Assembly (NCBI RefSeq): GCF_910594005.1
Contig: NC_057828.1
Location: 6,460,235 to 6,524,234, forward strand
Reading direction: 5' to 3'
DNA from: Cervus elaphus
Lineage: Eukaryota > Chordata > Mammalia > Artiodactyla > Cervidae
Length of the DNA: 64,000 bases
Shown here: positions 47,001 to 59,000 of the stretch, piece by piece
How the letters are laid out: the number at the start of each line of letters is the position of its first letter
Numbering within the stretch: position 1 is the stretch's first letter
Notes under the pieces: generated by a model
Seen by the model: the letters and a program-made list of their open reading frames with translations, nothing else
What the model was told of the DNA's origin: nothing
The model's database searches: none
Position numbers and translations under genes: made by a program

Positions 47001-50000
47001 ACCCTCCACGGGGCGGGGGGCTGAGGCCGAGCAGGGGCCGCTGTTCCAGCCTGGCCTCCTGATCCCGCCCTTAGAGCACCTTTATCCCCAAATAACCTGC
47101 TAACCTGGATAACCCGTCTTACCTTTGCAGCTGATCAGGCTACTCCGACTAACCGTTTGGCTGCCCTTCCCAAAGGTAATTCGTACTAACCCCGGGACTC
47201 GAACCAAGCCCTCGAGGTGTCTGGGAGAGTGGCGCGTAGGAGGAGGAGGGCCCTGCAGGAGAGGGGTGCTCTGCACAGGACAGGGGGCAGCTCGCCCCGC
47301 CCCTGCCAAGTCTGACCCTCTCAGGAGGCCCGGCTCCTCCTGAGCCCCTTCTGGCCCCGCCCCTTTGGCAGACAGTTGTGTTCCCCTCCCAACCCCTCAC
47401 CTCTGGCCATGCCCACCACTCCCCTGGGGAGGTCTGTTCTCTCACTCCGCGTGGTCTTGGAACTCTTGCTTCCAGTTATCCGTAGGCCCATCTTTTTGGC
47501 AGCCTCTCCAGATCTGCTGTTACACACCCATTTACAGTCCACGTGCACATGTGTGTGACACGTGAATGTGGCTGCTGGGACTCATGTTCCAGATCCTTCC
47601 AGTTACCAGCCAGACTATGGAAACAGCTGGTTCATGGAGCCAGGATGGGAGAAAAGAAACACGCCTGCCCTCACCAGTCAGTGGCCAGATGGCTTTATCC
47701 CTCGGCCAGGAGGGCGCTCACACCCACTTAAGAAATCCAGTGAGACTGTGGCCCCCCAGAGGTGCTGCCCCACCCTTGCTGGGGGCCTCTGTCCTGCTGT
47801 CCATCATGGAAGCTTCTAGACGGAGCTGCTGTCTCCTCCCTGGCCTGGTCCTCTGTGTTTGTCCTGCTCCCCCCAGCCCCCTAACTGCTCTGCCCTGCAA
47901 GCTCTCCAAACACCCTCCTGGGCTCCTGCCCCCTCAGAGCCTCAGCACACACAGTAGAAGATAATTACACACAGAAGTCCCACACTTCTTTCCTAAAGCT
48001 GTGACCCTTTCCCAAATGCTTCCACTCCAAGAACACCCACAGGTTGGGGTGGGTTGGCCCCAATTCTCACTGCACCCTGCACCCCTTGATATTCTTTGGG
48101 GGCTGGTGGAATTCGGGGGTCTTTCCTCTTTGTCCTTCCTTGAACCCCAAGGGCAGGGTGGCCCCTAGGCTGACCCTCTGGCACAGGCTGGGGTTGGTCC
48201 CTGCGGGGTGAGCTCAGCCTGCCCAGGTCCTGTCTGTAGGATGGTGACCGGGCCAGCTCTGACTCCAGAGGCCCCTCCCTCTGCCGCCAGGACGACCGGA
48301 CCGACCCCGGGACCTGGAGCTCACTGACCTGGCCGAGAGAAGTGTGAGGCTGACCTGGATCCCAGGGGATGACAACAACAGCCCCATCACAGGTCAGCCA
48401 CGGGCCGGCACCGACCAGAAGAGGGGGTTGCAGCTCGGCGGCCGGCCCGGCCCTGACTTCTGGCCCTGCCACCTCCTCACTTGGCGTGTGCCCTGGGCTT
48501 TCAACAGAGTGGAGGCCGTGGTCTGTCTCCTGTTCTGTGTTTGGGAGGAGTTCATGTGCCTCTGTCTCCCCACGGGAGGCTGTCAACACTGCTGGGCACC
48601 CTGAGGGCACATCTTGGGAAAGAACTCACTGACTCAGCTCCCCAGACAGTCCCGCCTTCCTTGCCTCCTCAGACTACGTTGTTCAGTTTGAAGAAGACCA
48701 GTTCCAGCCAGGGGTCTGGCATGACCATTCCAAGTTCCCAGGCAGTGTCAACTCAGCTGTGCTCCGGCTGTCACCCTACGTCAATTACCAGTTCCGGGTC
48801 ATCGCCATCAACGAGGTGGGCAGCAGCCACCCCAGCCTCCCGTCTGAGCGCTACCGAACCAGCGGAGCACGTGAGTCTTGAGGGCTAACGGCAGGTGCTG
48901 ACGCCTGGCACCCGAGTACAGACTAAGTTCCCCGGGTCCCCAGCCATGTGAATTTAGGCACGCTACTCCAGGCTTCCTCATCTATGAACCAGAGAATAAT
49001 TACACCATCTCCTTATGGGGCTGTTGTGAAAATACAATTGTTTGAAAATACAATTCAGGTCCTTAATGTGATATGCATGTAGTAATCACACAATAAATGT
49101 TAAACTGTCATGTTTATTATTACTAATATTATGAATAATTCTCAATGATCTGCTTTAAAGGGAATAGCTATGAAGATTGGCAGTAGAAACATATAATCTC
49201 ATGTTGTATCAGGTTTCTTAACATACTTGGGTAATGAAATGCTTAGATTTCTGAAATCATACTGGCTCATTGAGGGTGAAAGATGCTCCCCCAAAATGTT
49301 GAATGCCAGGATAAACCAAGTTGGTGTTTAACACACTTAGTGGATAATCCACAAAGGGGATAATCCACATTGAATTGGCTCTATTGATCATCTAAAATGT
49401 GGAAAGCCTTATAATAAATGCTATCTTGTCAGGGATTAAAACTCAGAAGAAACTATCCATCTTTTGGGGGTCTAGGTCTCAGCTAGGAAGGTACATCATA
49501 CGTGCGGCAGCGCGGCAGAGTGAGCTCAGCTGCGGGGGGGACAAAGTGTTGAGACATGCAGAGATGAGCACAGAGGGGCCAGTGGCTGGGGAGGAGCGGC
49601 TGTTCACTGTGCCCTGTGATGCATACCCCGGGTTTGAACTGGTCTCCGTTTGGGTTCCAGCCCCCGAGTCCAACCCGTCCGACGTGAAGGGAGAGGGGAG
49701 CAGGAAGAACAACATGGAGATCACGTGGACGGTGAGAGCCCCTCCAGCCCACCCGCGATGCTGGCCTGGCAGTCTGGGGGCCCTCGCCCTGTGCAGCCCT
49801 GGGGCCCCCCAGCTGCAGGCTGGCTCAGACTACCTGCCTGGTGTGAGAGCATCAAGAAATCAAACAGGAGAGTATCTAAGAGCAAGGTTTAAGACAGGAG
49901 CAGAGGTGACTGAGGCCCACAGGACCAAAGCACTTCTTTAGAAGAGGGAGAGATTTAGATTAGTCCCCAGAAAAGATGTAGCCTAAACACTGGTACCTCG

Positions 50001-53000
50001 CTTTGGTGAGTTCTGAGCTCCTCTCGCTGGAGATTGTTGGGTGTGGGGAGAGACCAGCCTCACGGTGGGCCTCCAGTGGCAGCTGTCTGTAAGTCCAGGA
50101 TGGACAGAGGGACTCCAAAGATGACCTCCAGACCAGGATTGAAAAACTCATCTTCCATCTTGGCTCACCTGACCACATTTTCCAAACCAAAACTGGGATA
50201 TGTGGCCTCCAAATGACGTGTTTTTTTTTTTTTCCAAACTGCTTCTGAGATGCAAATTCAGCCACTGAAAATGTTTTATTTTTGGTTGCTCTGGGTCTTC
50301 ATTGCTGTGCAAGGGCTTTCTCTAGCTGTGGAGAGAAGGGGCTGCTCTCTAGCTGTGGTGTGGGGGCTTCTCTTGTTATGGATCACAGGCTCCAGGGCAC
50401 ATAGGCTTCAGTAATTGTGGTACACAGGCTTAGTTGCTCCGTGGCATGTGGAACATTCCCGGGCTAGGGTTCAAACCTGTGTATTTGAATTCCAGGATTC
50501 CTATCCACTGTGCCACCAGGGAAGTCCCAGCCACTAAAATTTTAACATTTTTGTGCTGTTGCTGTGCATAATGGAAATAGACAGATGCAGAGTTTGGAAT
50601 CATGACCATCATTGTCTGCCGAGGGCCTGGTCTCACAGCAGCCTTGGCAGTTGGGCTGAGCCCAGACTTAAGACGCCAGGGCTCATCTTTAGGACCTGGC
50701 AAGGAGTGGTTCAGCTCTGTATTGCAGGTGCCCAAGGAACAGCTTCCTGGACCAGCCCTTGGGGAACAAAGACAGTTACGCCTGCTCCCACCTCCAGCCT
50801 TTTAAGAAGGGTAGGGCAGAGAGGCATGGATTCGCTAGGACTGAAGTCAGGAATTTTGATTCATTGGCAGCAGGCGTGCCATGACTAAGCCAGAACTCAC
50901 TCCTCTCTGGCTTTTGAGGCTTGTTACATCACCGTGCACATCTTGCTTCTGGTTGCTCCATCCCTGGAAAGAGTCCTGTTGACAGTGATGCTTTTCCTGC
51001 CTGTGTACCTGCCGGGCGGGGGCTGTGACATCAGAGGGCCTGGGGCCTTGGAGGAGGATCTGCGTGCTGCCAGCTTCACAGGACTCCGGGCTCGGGGGAC
51101 TCAGAGTGGGGGGCAGGCTCTCCCCAGCTCTGCAAGGGGCTGGCCATGGTTGGGCAGGCTGGGGACAGGGCCCTGCCGCGGGAAGAGGGCGAGCTGGGGT
51201 GGCCCGGGCTCCTCTCCAGCACCCTCACCACTCCTGCCGTCTCTCCCCGCTCAGCCCATGAACGCCACCTCCGCCTTCGGCCCCAACCTGCGCTACATCG
51301 TCAAGTGGCGGCGGAGAGAGACCCGCGAGGCCTGGAACAATGTCACGGTGTGGGGCTCCCGCTATGTGGTGGGGCAGACCCCCGTCTACGTGCCCTACGA
51401 GATCCGAGTCCAGGCTGAAAACGACTTTGGGAAGGGCCCTGAGCCAGACACTGTCATCGGTTACTCTGGAGAAGATTGTGAGTACCCACCCTCCCTCCAC
51501 CCCAGGCCTGCACAGCTGGGCTGCCCAGGCCACCCCTGCAGACCAGGAACCTTGGCGTGGGCCCTGGGTCTTCTAAGAGCACCCTGGAGGACAGCCAGTT
51601 ACCAGGAAAGAGGGGTCTCCTGCAGTGAGCTGGAGCAGACAGGCCCCAGGCGGTGGCAGGAGCAGAGACGGTATCATCTGAATGCTGGTTAGAATTAATG
51701 AATGTCGTCACCTGGTCCAGTACTCTCACTTTATAAACAGGAAAACTGGGGTCCTGCAAGGGAAACCCCCGCCCATATTGCACAGTAGCAAATTCCAGGC
51801 TTGAAAACAGCACCCAGGTTTGTGGTCTGTCTTACTGCCAGGCCTTGCTAGCCCCGAGGACCGTCTGACCCAAATGCCATAACTAGACGCCCCCACAGGA
51901 AGCAGGGCCAGGCCAGACTGCTCCTGGGCTCCCCAGGGGAATTCTCGAGGGACTGAAGTCCACAGCTCCCCAGATTGAATACTCCAAGCCAGCCACTGCA
52001 TCCCTGGGCATAAAAAGAGGTGTTCTTTGGAGGCTGTCGCTGGAGAAATCAGCGTGATTCTGGGATATGTGCAGAAGTGTGTACCTGGCTGTCCAGGCAG
52101 TGGGGGCCTCTCTGTCCCTAGCACATCAGTCCTACGGCTGCTGAGCAAGGCAGGAGGGTTAGTGATGCCCCTCCTGGTCAGGGTAGTCCATACCCTGGTG
52201 GATCTGGGTCTGATCTGAGAAGAAACCATGGAGGTGGGTGGAGTGACCCGAAGGAAGGAGAGAGGAGAGTCTTGAGGAAGAGTGGATTCACGGGGGCCAG
52301 TGCTGGGGTCAGGAACAGGGCCAGTGGGGTTCAGTGAGCTAGGAGCGAGGGTCGGGCCCCATGCCCCACTTCCCTGGAGGTGACTGTGGATTGGACCCCC
52401 TCAGGAGATAGGGAGCGGGGATCAGCAGGCCCTCTGTCCTTCCTGCTCCTCATTTCCATGGTGGCAGACGCTTCCAGACAGAAGGCGATGGGGGCTTCTG
52501 GAGGGTAAGTATGGAAAAGGCAGCATCTAGCCACGGACTCACGGACCACCCCACCGTTTCCACTGCATCTGTGTACCCCACGGCCAATACATTAGAGGGG
52601 ATAAGGCAGAACCACTTTGGTGGCAGAGTAGAAAAAACAGGGGAGAGAACCAGTTACGAGGGCAGTGTCCCTCCCTCTGCAGGTAGTCTCAGAATCAGTC
52701 TTTTCCTGAACTAGGCTAGGGCATCTTTAGTCTGCGGGCAATGTTTCCTGCAGGGCCCTGGCAAGAAACAAATGCCACTCAAGGGGTACTATTTCCAGTG
52801 TGAGGGCAGGATTAGAGGGAAAACAGTAAGGTTGGTAAGCCAGCAGGAGGCCCGCCACAGTGGAGTGCCATCACGCCACTTGGCCTGGAGGGAGTGCCCA
52901 GCGTCCAGAGTGGGCTGAAGGTGCAAGCCAGCCGAGGGCAGGCGAGTCGGAGGGGACTCTGGAGTCGGCGGGGAGCAGCCCCACCTGCATAACCAGCTCT

Positions 53001-56000
53001 CTGTCCCGACACATTGCAGATCCCAGGGCTGCACCCACCGATGTTAAAATCCGAGTCCTGAACAGCACCGCCATCAGCCTGCAGTGGAACCGCGTCTACT
53101 CCGACACGGTCCAGGGCCAGCTCAGAGAATATCGAGTGAGGAAGCCAGCTGCAGGCCCCGTCTAACCTCGCAGCTCCCTAACAGGGCGAGGGGGTAGCAG
53201 ACGCGGTACATGAGATGTTTGGAAGGGGTCCTTGGGATAGTGGTTGGACCCAGAGTTGGTTTAAGAAGACGATGTCTGGAAGTTCCCTGGTGGTCCAGTG
53301 GTTAGGACTCCACACTTTCACCTCCTTGGCCTGGCTGGGAAACTCAGATCCCGCAAGCCATGTGGCGCAGCCAACACAAAAAACACGATGTCTAGAGTGA
53401 GCTGTTCAAAATATACTCAGAAAAAACACAGATACACCGGGTGTCTCCTGCAGCACGTGTGCTGAGAGATTCTGCTCAGCAGGTGGGTGCTGGGTTTGCA
53501 CTGACCATACAGAACACATTATGCTTGCACTCCATGTGTGAGGACACACATGTATCTTCAGAGGCAGTGTTGAGGCACCGCTGAGCTACACCCCTCCCCT
53601 CTTCTTCTAAAGGCCCTTCTGGGCTGCTTGCCTCACCCAATCTGATTTCATGAAGCCCCAACTAACCAGAAGAGCTACTACAAGGGTACAAACCCTTCCG
53701 TGTTGTCACAGCCAACAACTCCAGTTTATTAAGGCCCTTGACTTCCCCTGGCCGCCTCTTCTCTTCCTGATGTTTCTCTCTTTGAATGGGAAGGGAGAGA
53801 AAACCCAGGGTATGCAAGGCTCTCCCTTGAGTTGCTCTATTTAAAACTCCTGGAGAGGCTGTGGCCCTGGGTGACACGGGTTCTGTGGCTTATAGGTCAT
53901 TGGGGTTTGGCTGATGGACAATTGGTGGCACAGAGGGAGTCAGTCTATTCTAGGGAAATGGATTTGGCAGGCCAAGGAAGGAAAATGAGATGATATATAC
54001 ACTTGAATGAGCTCTTCCCCAACTTGCACCCTTAACCTACTTGCCTGGAGATGTTTTTGGCTAAAACTCTCTTTGGGTCCCCTTCTTAAGTCTGAACTTC
54101 CTCTCTACCTTGTCCTTGGAGGCCCCGGGTGATGCTGGGGCTTCCCCTCCACTGCTCATCACACCCCATGCTTCAGACTTCTGACTGTGGCACTGCCCCC
54201 TTCTGCAGGCTGTCCTATCCCACCCCAGCTTTTGCCATCCCACAGCCTGGTCTCCCATTGGCTTGGACATGTCACTATCCTAACAGTTTTTAAACAGTAT
54301 CAAAAGGAAGCTTTTGATTTTAAAGGACTAAATCAACCCTTTCTTGTATTCAGACTTCTGGGGGTAACCTGCTACTTTTCAGCTCCTGTCTGCTGCCAAT
54401 CTAAACCATACTAAATCTAACTCAAGGTGATGTGGTCTTTGAGCACAGAAAAGAGCTCTCCATGCCTGGGCCCTTGGCTCGAATTTGTGCTTTTGGTACA
54501 GACTCCCTGAGCAACCTATCCCGAGCTTGGAAATAACTCAAGATGGAGCATCTCGGCTGTACGTTTGGCCAGCGTGCCTGTTCCCAGAGAGACGACACAG
54601 CTCAGAAAATGATCAAAACCAAAAAGTGTACTTGGTTTGACATCAGTCCCCACGCACTAGTGGCCAATGGTTGGGGACTGTCAGGTGCCTCCCCCAGCCC
54701 TCTGTGGGGCTGCTGAGGGCCTTTGCAGTTCGGAGCCCGTGGCCAGGAAAGGGAAGACCAGTCACCACCAGCACCACCACTAACAACTAACCCCGCCCTG
54801 CCCGGCCGAGCCCTCACCAGCCCGCCTCTGTCCTAAGGCCTACTACTGGAGGGAGAGCAGCTTGCTGAAGAACCTGTGGGTGTCTCAGAAGAGGCAGCAA
54901 GCTGGCTTCCCTGGCGACCGCTTGCGTGGCGTGGTGTCCCGCCTCTTCCCCTACAGTAACTACAAGCTGGAGATGGTTGTGGTCAATGGGCGAGGCGACG
55001 GGCCTCGCAGTGAAACCAAGGAGTTCACAACCCCGGAAGGAGGTAGGTCCAGCTGCCGCTCCCCGGGGAGGGCAGGATGCGGGTGGCGTGGCCAAGTGGC
55101 CCCAAGCGTCTCCAGCATGGCTCTGCCCGGCTGACACAAGTTGACCTCTGCACGACCTCACGGAGCGATGACCAGCGCGCTGATGGTACCCGTGGAGTGC
55201 TGTCCCCGAGGCGGCTGCCCTGACAGGCGGTTCTATGTCAGAACAAGACTGTGAGATGGCTGATGGGACTCTGGACAGGCTGTGTACACGGACTCTGAAG
55301 GGCACTGCGGGAGCCGCCCACGGTCTCCTGAGGGGGCCCACCCACAGCATCCTGAGGGGGCTCAGGCACCTGGACTCCCAGGAGGCATCTGGACTCCCAG
55401 AAGGCACTTGGACTCCCAGGAGGCATCTGCTTGGTTCGCCAGCCTCAGCCCCAAGGACCTTCCCTCCTGTCACCACTGTGACCTAGAGGCTGCCCTTCAG
55501 GGGGCACCCCAGTCCTGGGAGCTGGACCCCTGGGGAGGTCCCTGCCCATCTCCTGTTCCTGCCAGGCCCCTCAGACCAGCTTGGCATTTCCTTTGCCCTC
55601 TTCTGTTTCTCCTTCCTCCCTTCTTAACTGTTATTTCCCCCCATTCTTCTGCCCCTCCTCCTTTTTCCTCTCCTCTGTTTCCTCTCCCTTGTTTCTTTAT
55701 TCCTGTATCCCTTCCTCCTTGTCTGGTTTTCATCACCAGCCTCTCCCCATTGCTACTGTTCCTGGCACCATCCACATGTTCCAACGTGGGTTTCTTTCTT
55801 CTCAGCCCAGAGGCCAGGGTTTGATACTTTGACCCTGTGGTGAGAATCCTTGTCTGAAGATTGAGAACCACGGCTTCTGTTACCAAACAGAGATTAAAAT
55901 TGGTTTCCTACCTGAGGATGATTCTGCCCATCCTGGAGGTTTCTTTGCGGGATCAGAGCCTAATGTATGCTGTGTTCAGGGTAGTTTTTAAAGGAGAACT

Positions 56001-59000
56001 TAACTGACTCCTTCCCCATGTAAACCAAGTCTGAGCCATGCTTGTCCTAGATGTGGGGAAATGCCATTCTGGATGAGGCAGTGGGCACTAGCCACCTCAT
56101 AGCCCTCCAGGTTGTGGCTTAGCAGTGATCCAGCACGGGGGTTGTCCAGAGGTCAATGCCTTCATACTTGTGCTTTGTTTCTTGTGTTTTCCTCATCCTG
56201 CCCACCCCTTTCTCTCCCGCCATGTCCCCCACTCTGTCCTCCTTCCCCAAGTACCCAGTGCCCCCAGGCGTTTCCGAGTCCGGCAGCCCAACCTGGAGAC
56301 AATCAACCTGGAATGGGATCATCCAGAACACCCCAATGGGATCCTGATTGGATATACTCTCAAATACGTGGCCTGTACGTTCTGCCCTTCTTTCTCTTGG
56401 ATAATCTCGAGAATCAGAAACCCCATTCTCACCACCTTTCCTAAGGAATCAAGGTAGAAAGCCTCTGGGTACATAGGGCATTGTGGAGGGATGCAGGGGG
56501 CAGGGTAAAAGCTTCCTGTAGGGTTATGGGAGGCAAGTGAGACCCAATCCCCACTCTCCTGTCACAGCTCCTCCTTCAGGGGGCTTCCAGTCAGCCAGTG
56601 AGGCAAAGGGGACGTCTGGTCTGATGAGGGATTCAACCCCCAGGCTCAGGAATCTTAGAGTCTCTAACTCCTACAAGTCTAGGACAGAACATTTCTTACC
56701 TGACAGAGCTTCCATCCACTCGGGCAGATAGTACATGCATAGGGATCCACACAACACTGCCCCTTGGGGCCACCTTAACAAGTTGCCGTTTTTGGTAAAG
56801 CAGTTGTTTGTGGAGTTGCCATGGAATATTGAATATTCAGTACTGAATATTGGCTCTATCAGGAGCCTGGGTTGGGATGACCTCACCTAAAGAATTCAGC
56901 ATCACCAGGCAGGGACAGGAGCGTCACTCATTTGAAAGACTTTCAAATGTCTTCTAAAGTAGGTGATGTTATGCTTTGATGTGAGGCTCAAAGGTCAGGC
57001 ATTGTGTTATTAACGATTTTAATAGCCAACTGTGTGCTTGCATGTGATTCTGAATCCATTTCTGGACCTGACCTTCCCCCTCTGAAGTATATAGTGAATA
57101 GGCCTTTTACAAAGGAGGCATTAACAATGAAAAGCTCTAGTGGTTTTACCCCAGTTCTGTTTGAAAGGAAGAAAGGAACTCAAGTTTTGTCCTTGTTGAA
57201 AAGGCTCGAGGATTAAAAGTTGAATCTTTCAGAATCAGCCACATAACCTTGTGTTGAGCTAGCAATAATGAGATCAGTGGGCAAGTGTTAACCCTGGTGA
57301 GTCATCAAAGAGCCAGAGAGGAGTTGTGGCCCAACACTCAGCCTTTGAAACGTCTCCCAGGCTGAGTCCTTAAGATCACGGGCAGGTTTCATGGGTTCCC
57401 TTCCCAGCAGAGTCGAGAAGGCTTCCTCCTTCCAGCTGCAGTTTATATATAACCTATCATGGTCAACATTGCTAAAGTTCAATTCCACTTACCTGTCTCT
57501 CTCCAGTTAATGGAACCAAAGTAGGAAAGCAGATAGTGGAAAACTTCTCTCCCAATCAGACCAAGTTCACGGTGCAAAGAGCAGACCCTGTGTCGCGCTA
57601 CCGCTTTTCCCTCAGTGCCAGGACGCAGGTGGGCTCAGGGGAAGCAGTCACGGAGGAGTCACCAGCGCCCCCGAATGAAGGTAGGTGCACTGCGGCGGCC
57701 ACGGGGCGGATGGTCCCGGGGAGTGCAGATGCCTAGAGAAACCCTGAGCTGGCCTCTGGCCTCCTGGGATGGCGGGGGCCGGCAGGCCCCCAGAGGGGGA
57801 AGCCAGCCTGCGTGCTGACAGGTAGGTGCCGTCCGTGGACCTGGAACACGCGTCTTCTGACCGTTGCAGTCAGACCTGGGTCCCCACGTGGCCTCGGCTT
57901 GCTCAGCTGTTTCACCTTTGGGGGTACAGGGAAGAGATTGTGAGCCATGGCTGAGCTGAGGGGATGAGAGAAAGCACGTTGGAAGTAAGTGTGCTCACAG
58001 ACTCCACAGAGCAGGAAGGTGTTTGCCAGGTGAGGGAGGCAGCGCTGTGATGGAGGTGGCCGCTGAGGGCCCTGGGGCTGCCCCTTCTCCTCTGAGGGTG
58101 CCTGGCGCTGAGGGGAATGGGGGCCAGCCCTGACTGACGCTGACTGCCGGCGTCCTGGGCCGAGCAGGAGACGTAGCCCTCCTGGCGGCGTGGAGGGAGT
58201 GAGCTGTCCGGCCGAGGAGAGGCCAGGGAGCTGGGAAACAGCCGTCTGCCCAGCCAGCTTCACAGAGACCGTGCGCCTGAGCGCCTCTCCCAGGCTCTGG
58301 CGTCTTCCTGCTGCGAACGCCTGGCCCTGAGCTGCGTGTGCATGCCGTGTCCACTAGAGGGCGCGCGGCCTGGCGCTGCGAGCGCACGCGATGTCCACTA
58401 GAGGGCGCCCGGCCCAGAGCTGCGCGCACACGCGAAGTCCACTAAAGGGCGCCTGGCGCCCCTGCTCGTAGCATCAGCGAGCTCTCGGGTAGGAGAGGCT
58501 CTGGAGGCCCTGGCATCATCCGCAGACCCCCGTGAGAGGGAGTGGGGGCTTTGCCTCCCCAGAGGCACTGTGGGCTGTTCAAGAGCCCCTGCCGGAGATG
58601 CCGGACAACTGTGCCAAAAGCCAGGAATATAAAAACTGATGAGCCCCCAGCCTAGAAGGAGGGACACCCACAAGAGGATCCAACTGTGATTCACCAGGAG
58701 CAGTGCAGTGTTTAGGTGGCGGAACTGCAGTGGCGCGGCAGGGGATAGGGTTGAGTCCACAGGGGAAGGCTGCAAAGAAGGGGCCATGTGGTTAAGGATT
58801 TCTGACGCCGACCACAGGTTACTGTGTCCAGCACTCTCCCCAGAAGGCTGAGGTCTGCTGGCCAGGCCTGGCCTGGGGGGGGCCTCCTGGGCACCCCACC
58901 CCCAGCCCAGGAGAGCAGTCGTGCCTCCAGGCCTGCTGCCTCACCTCAGGCTCCCAGGTCAGCGCCACAAGCAGCCGCACGTCCCTCCCCCGGCCCTGCT

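Larger units (their letters stand above)
53136..54837 (+). other. NFASC intron 21 (inside the optional FNIII-3 cassette)
   Basis: 1.7-kb intron. A short CHR-type SINE lies at 53277-53390. ACTAAC motifs occur at 53661, 54779 and 54786, the last two just before exon 22. Confidence 0.7.

Noticed and set aside
47566..47964. A 132-codon frame within intron 16, first considered as a possible extra exon
   Set aside because: No AG/GT pair yields an exon of matching phase and the translation resembles no neurofascin segment.
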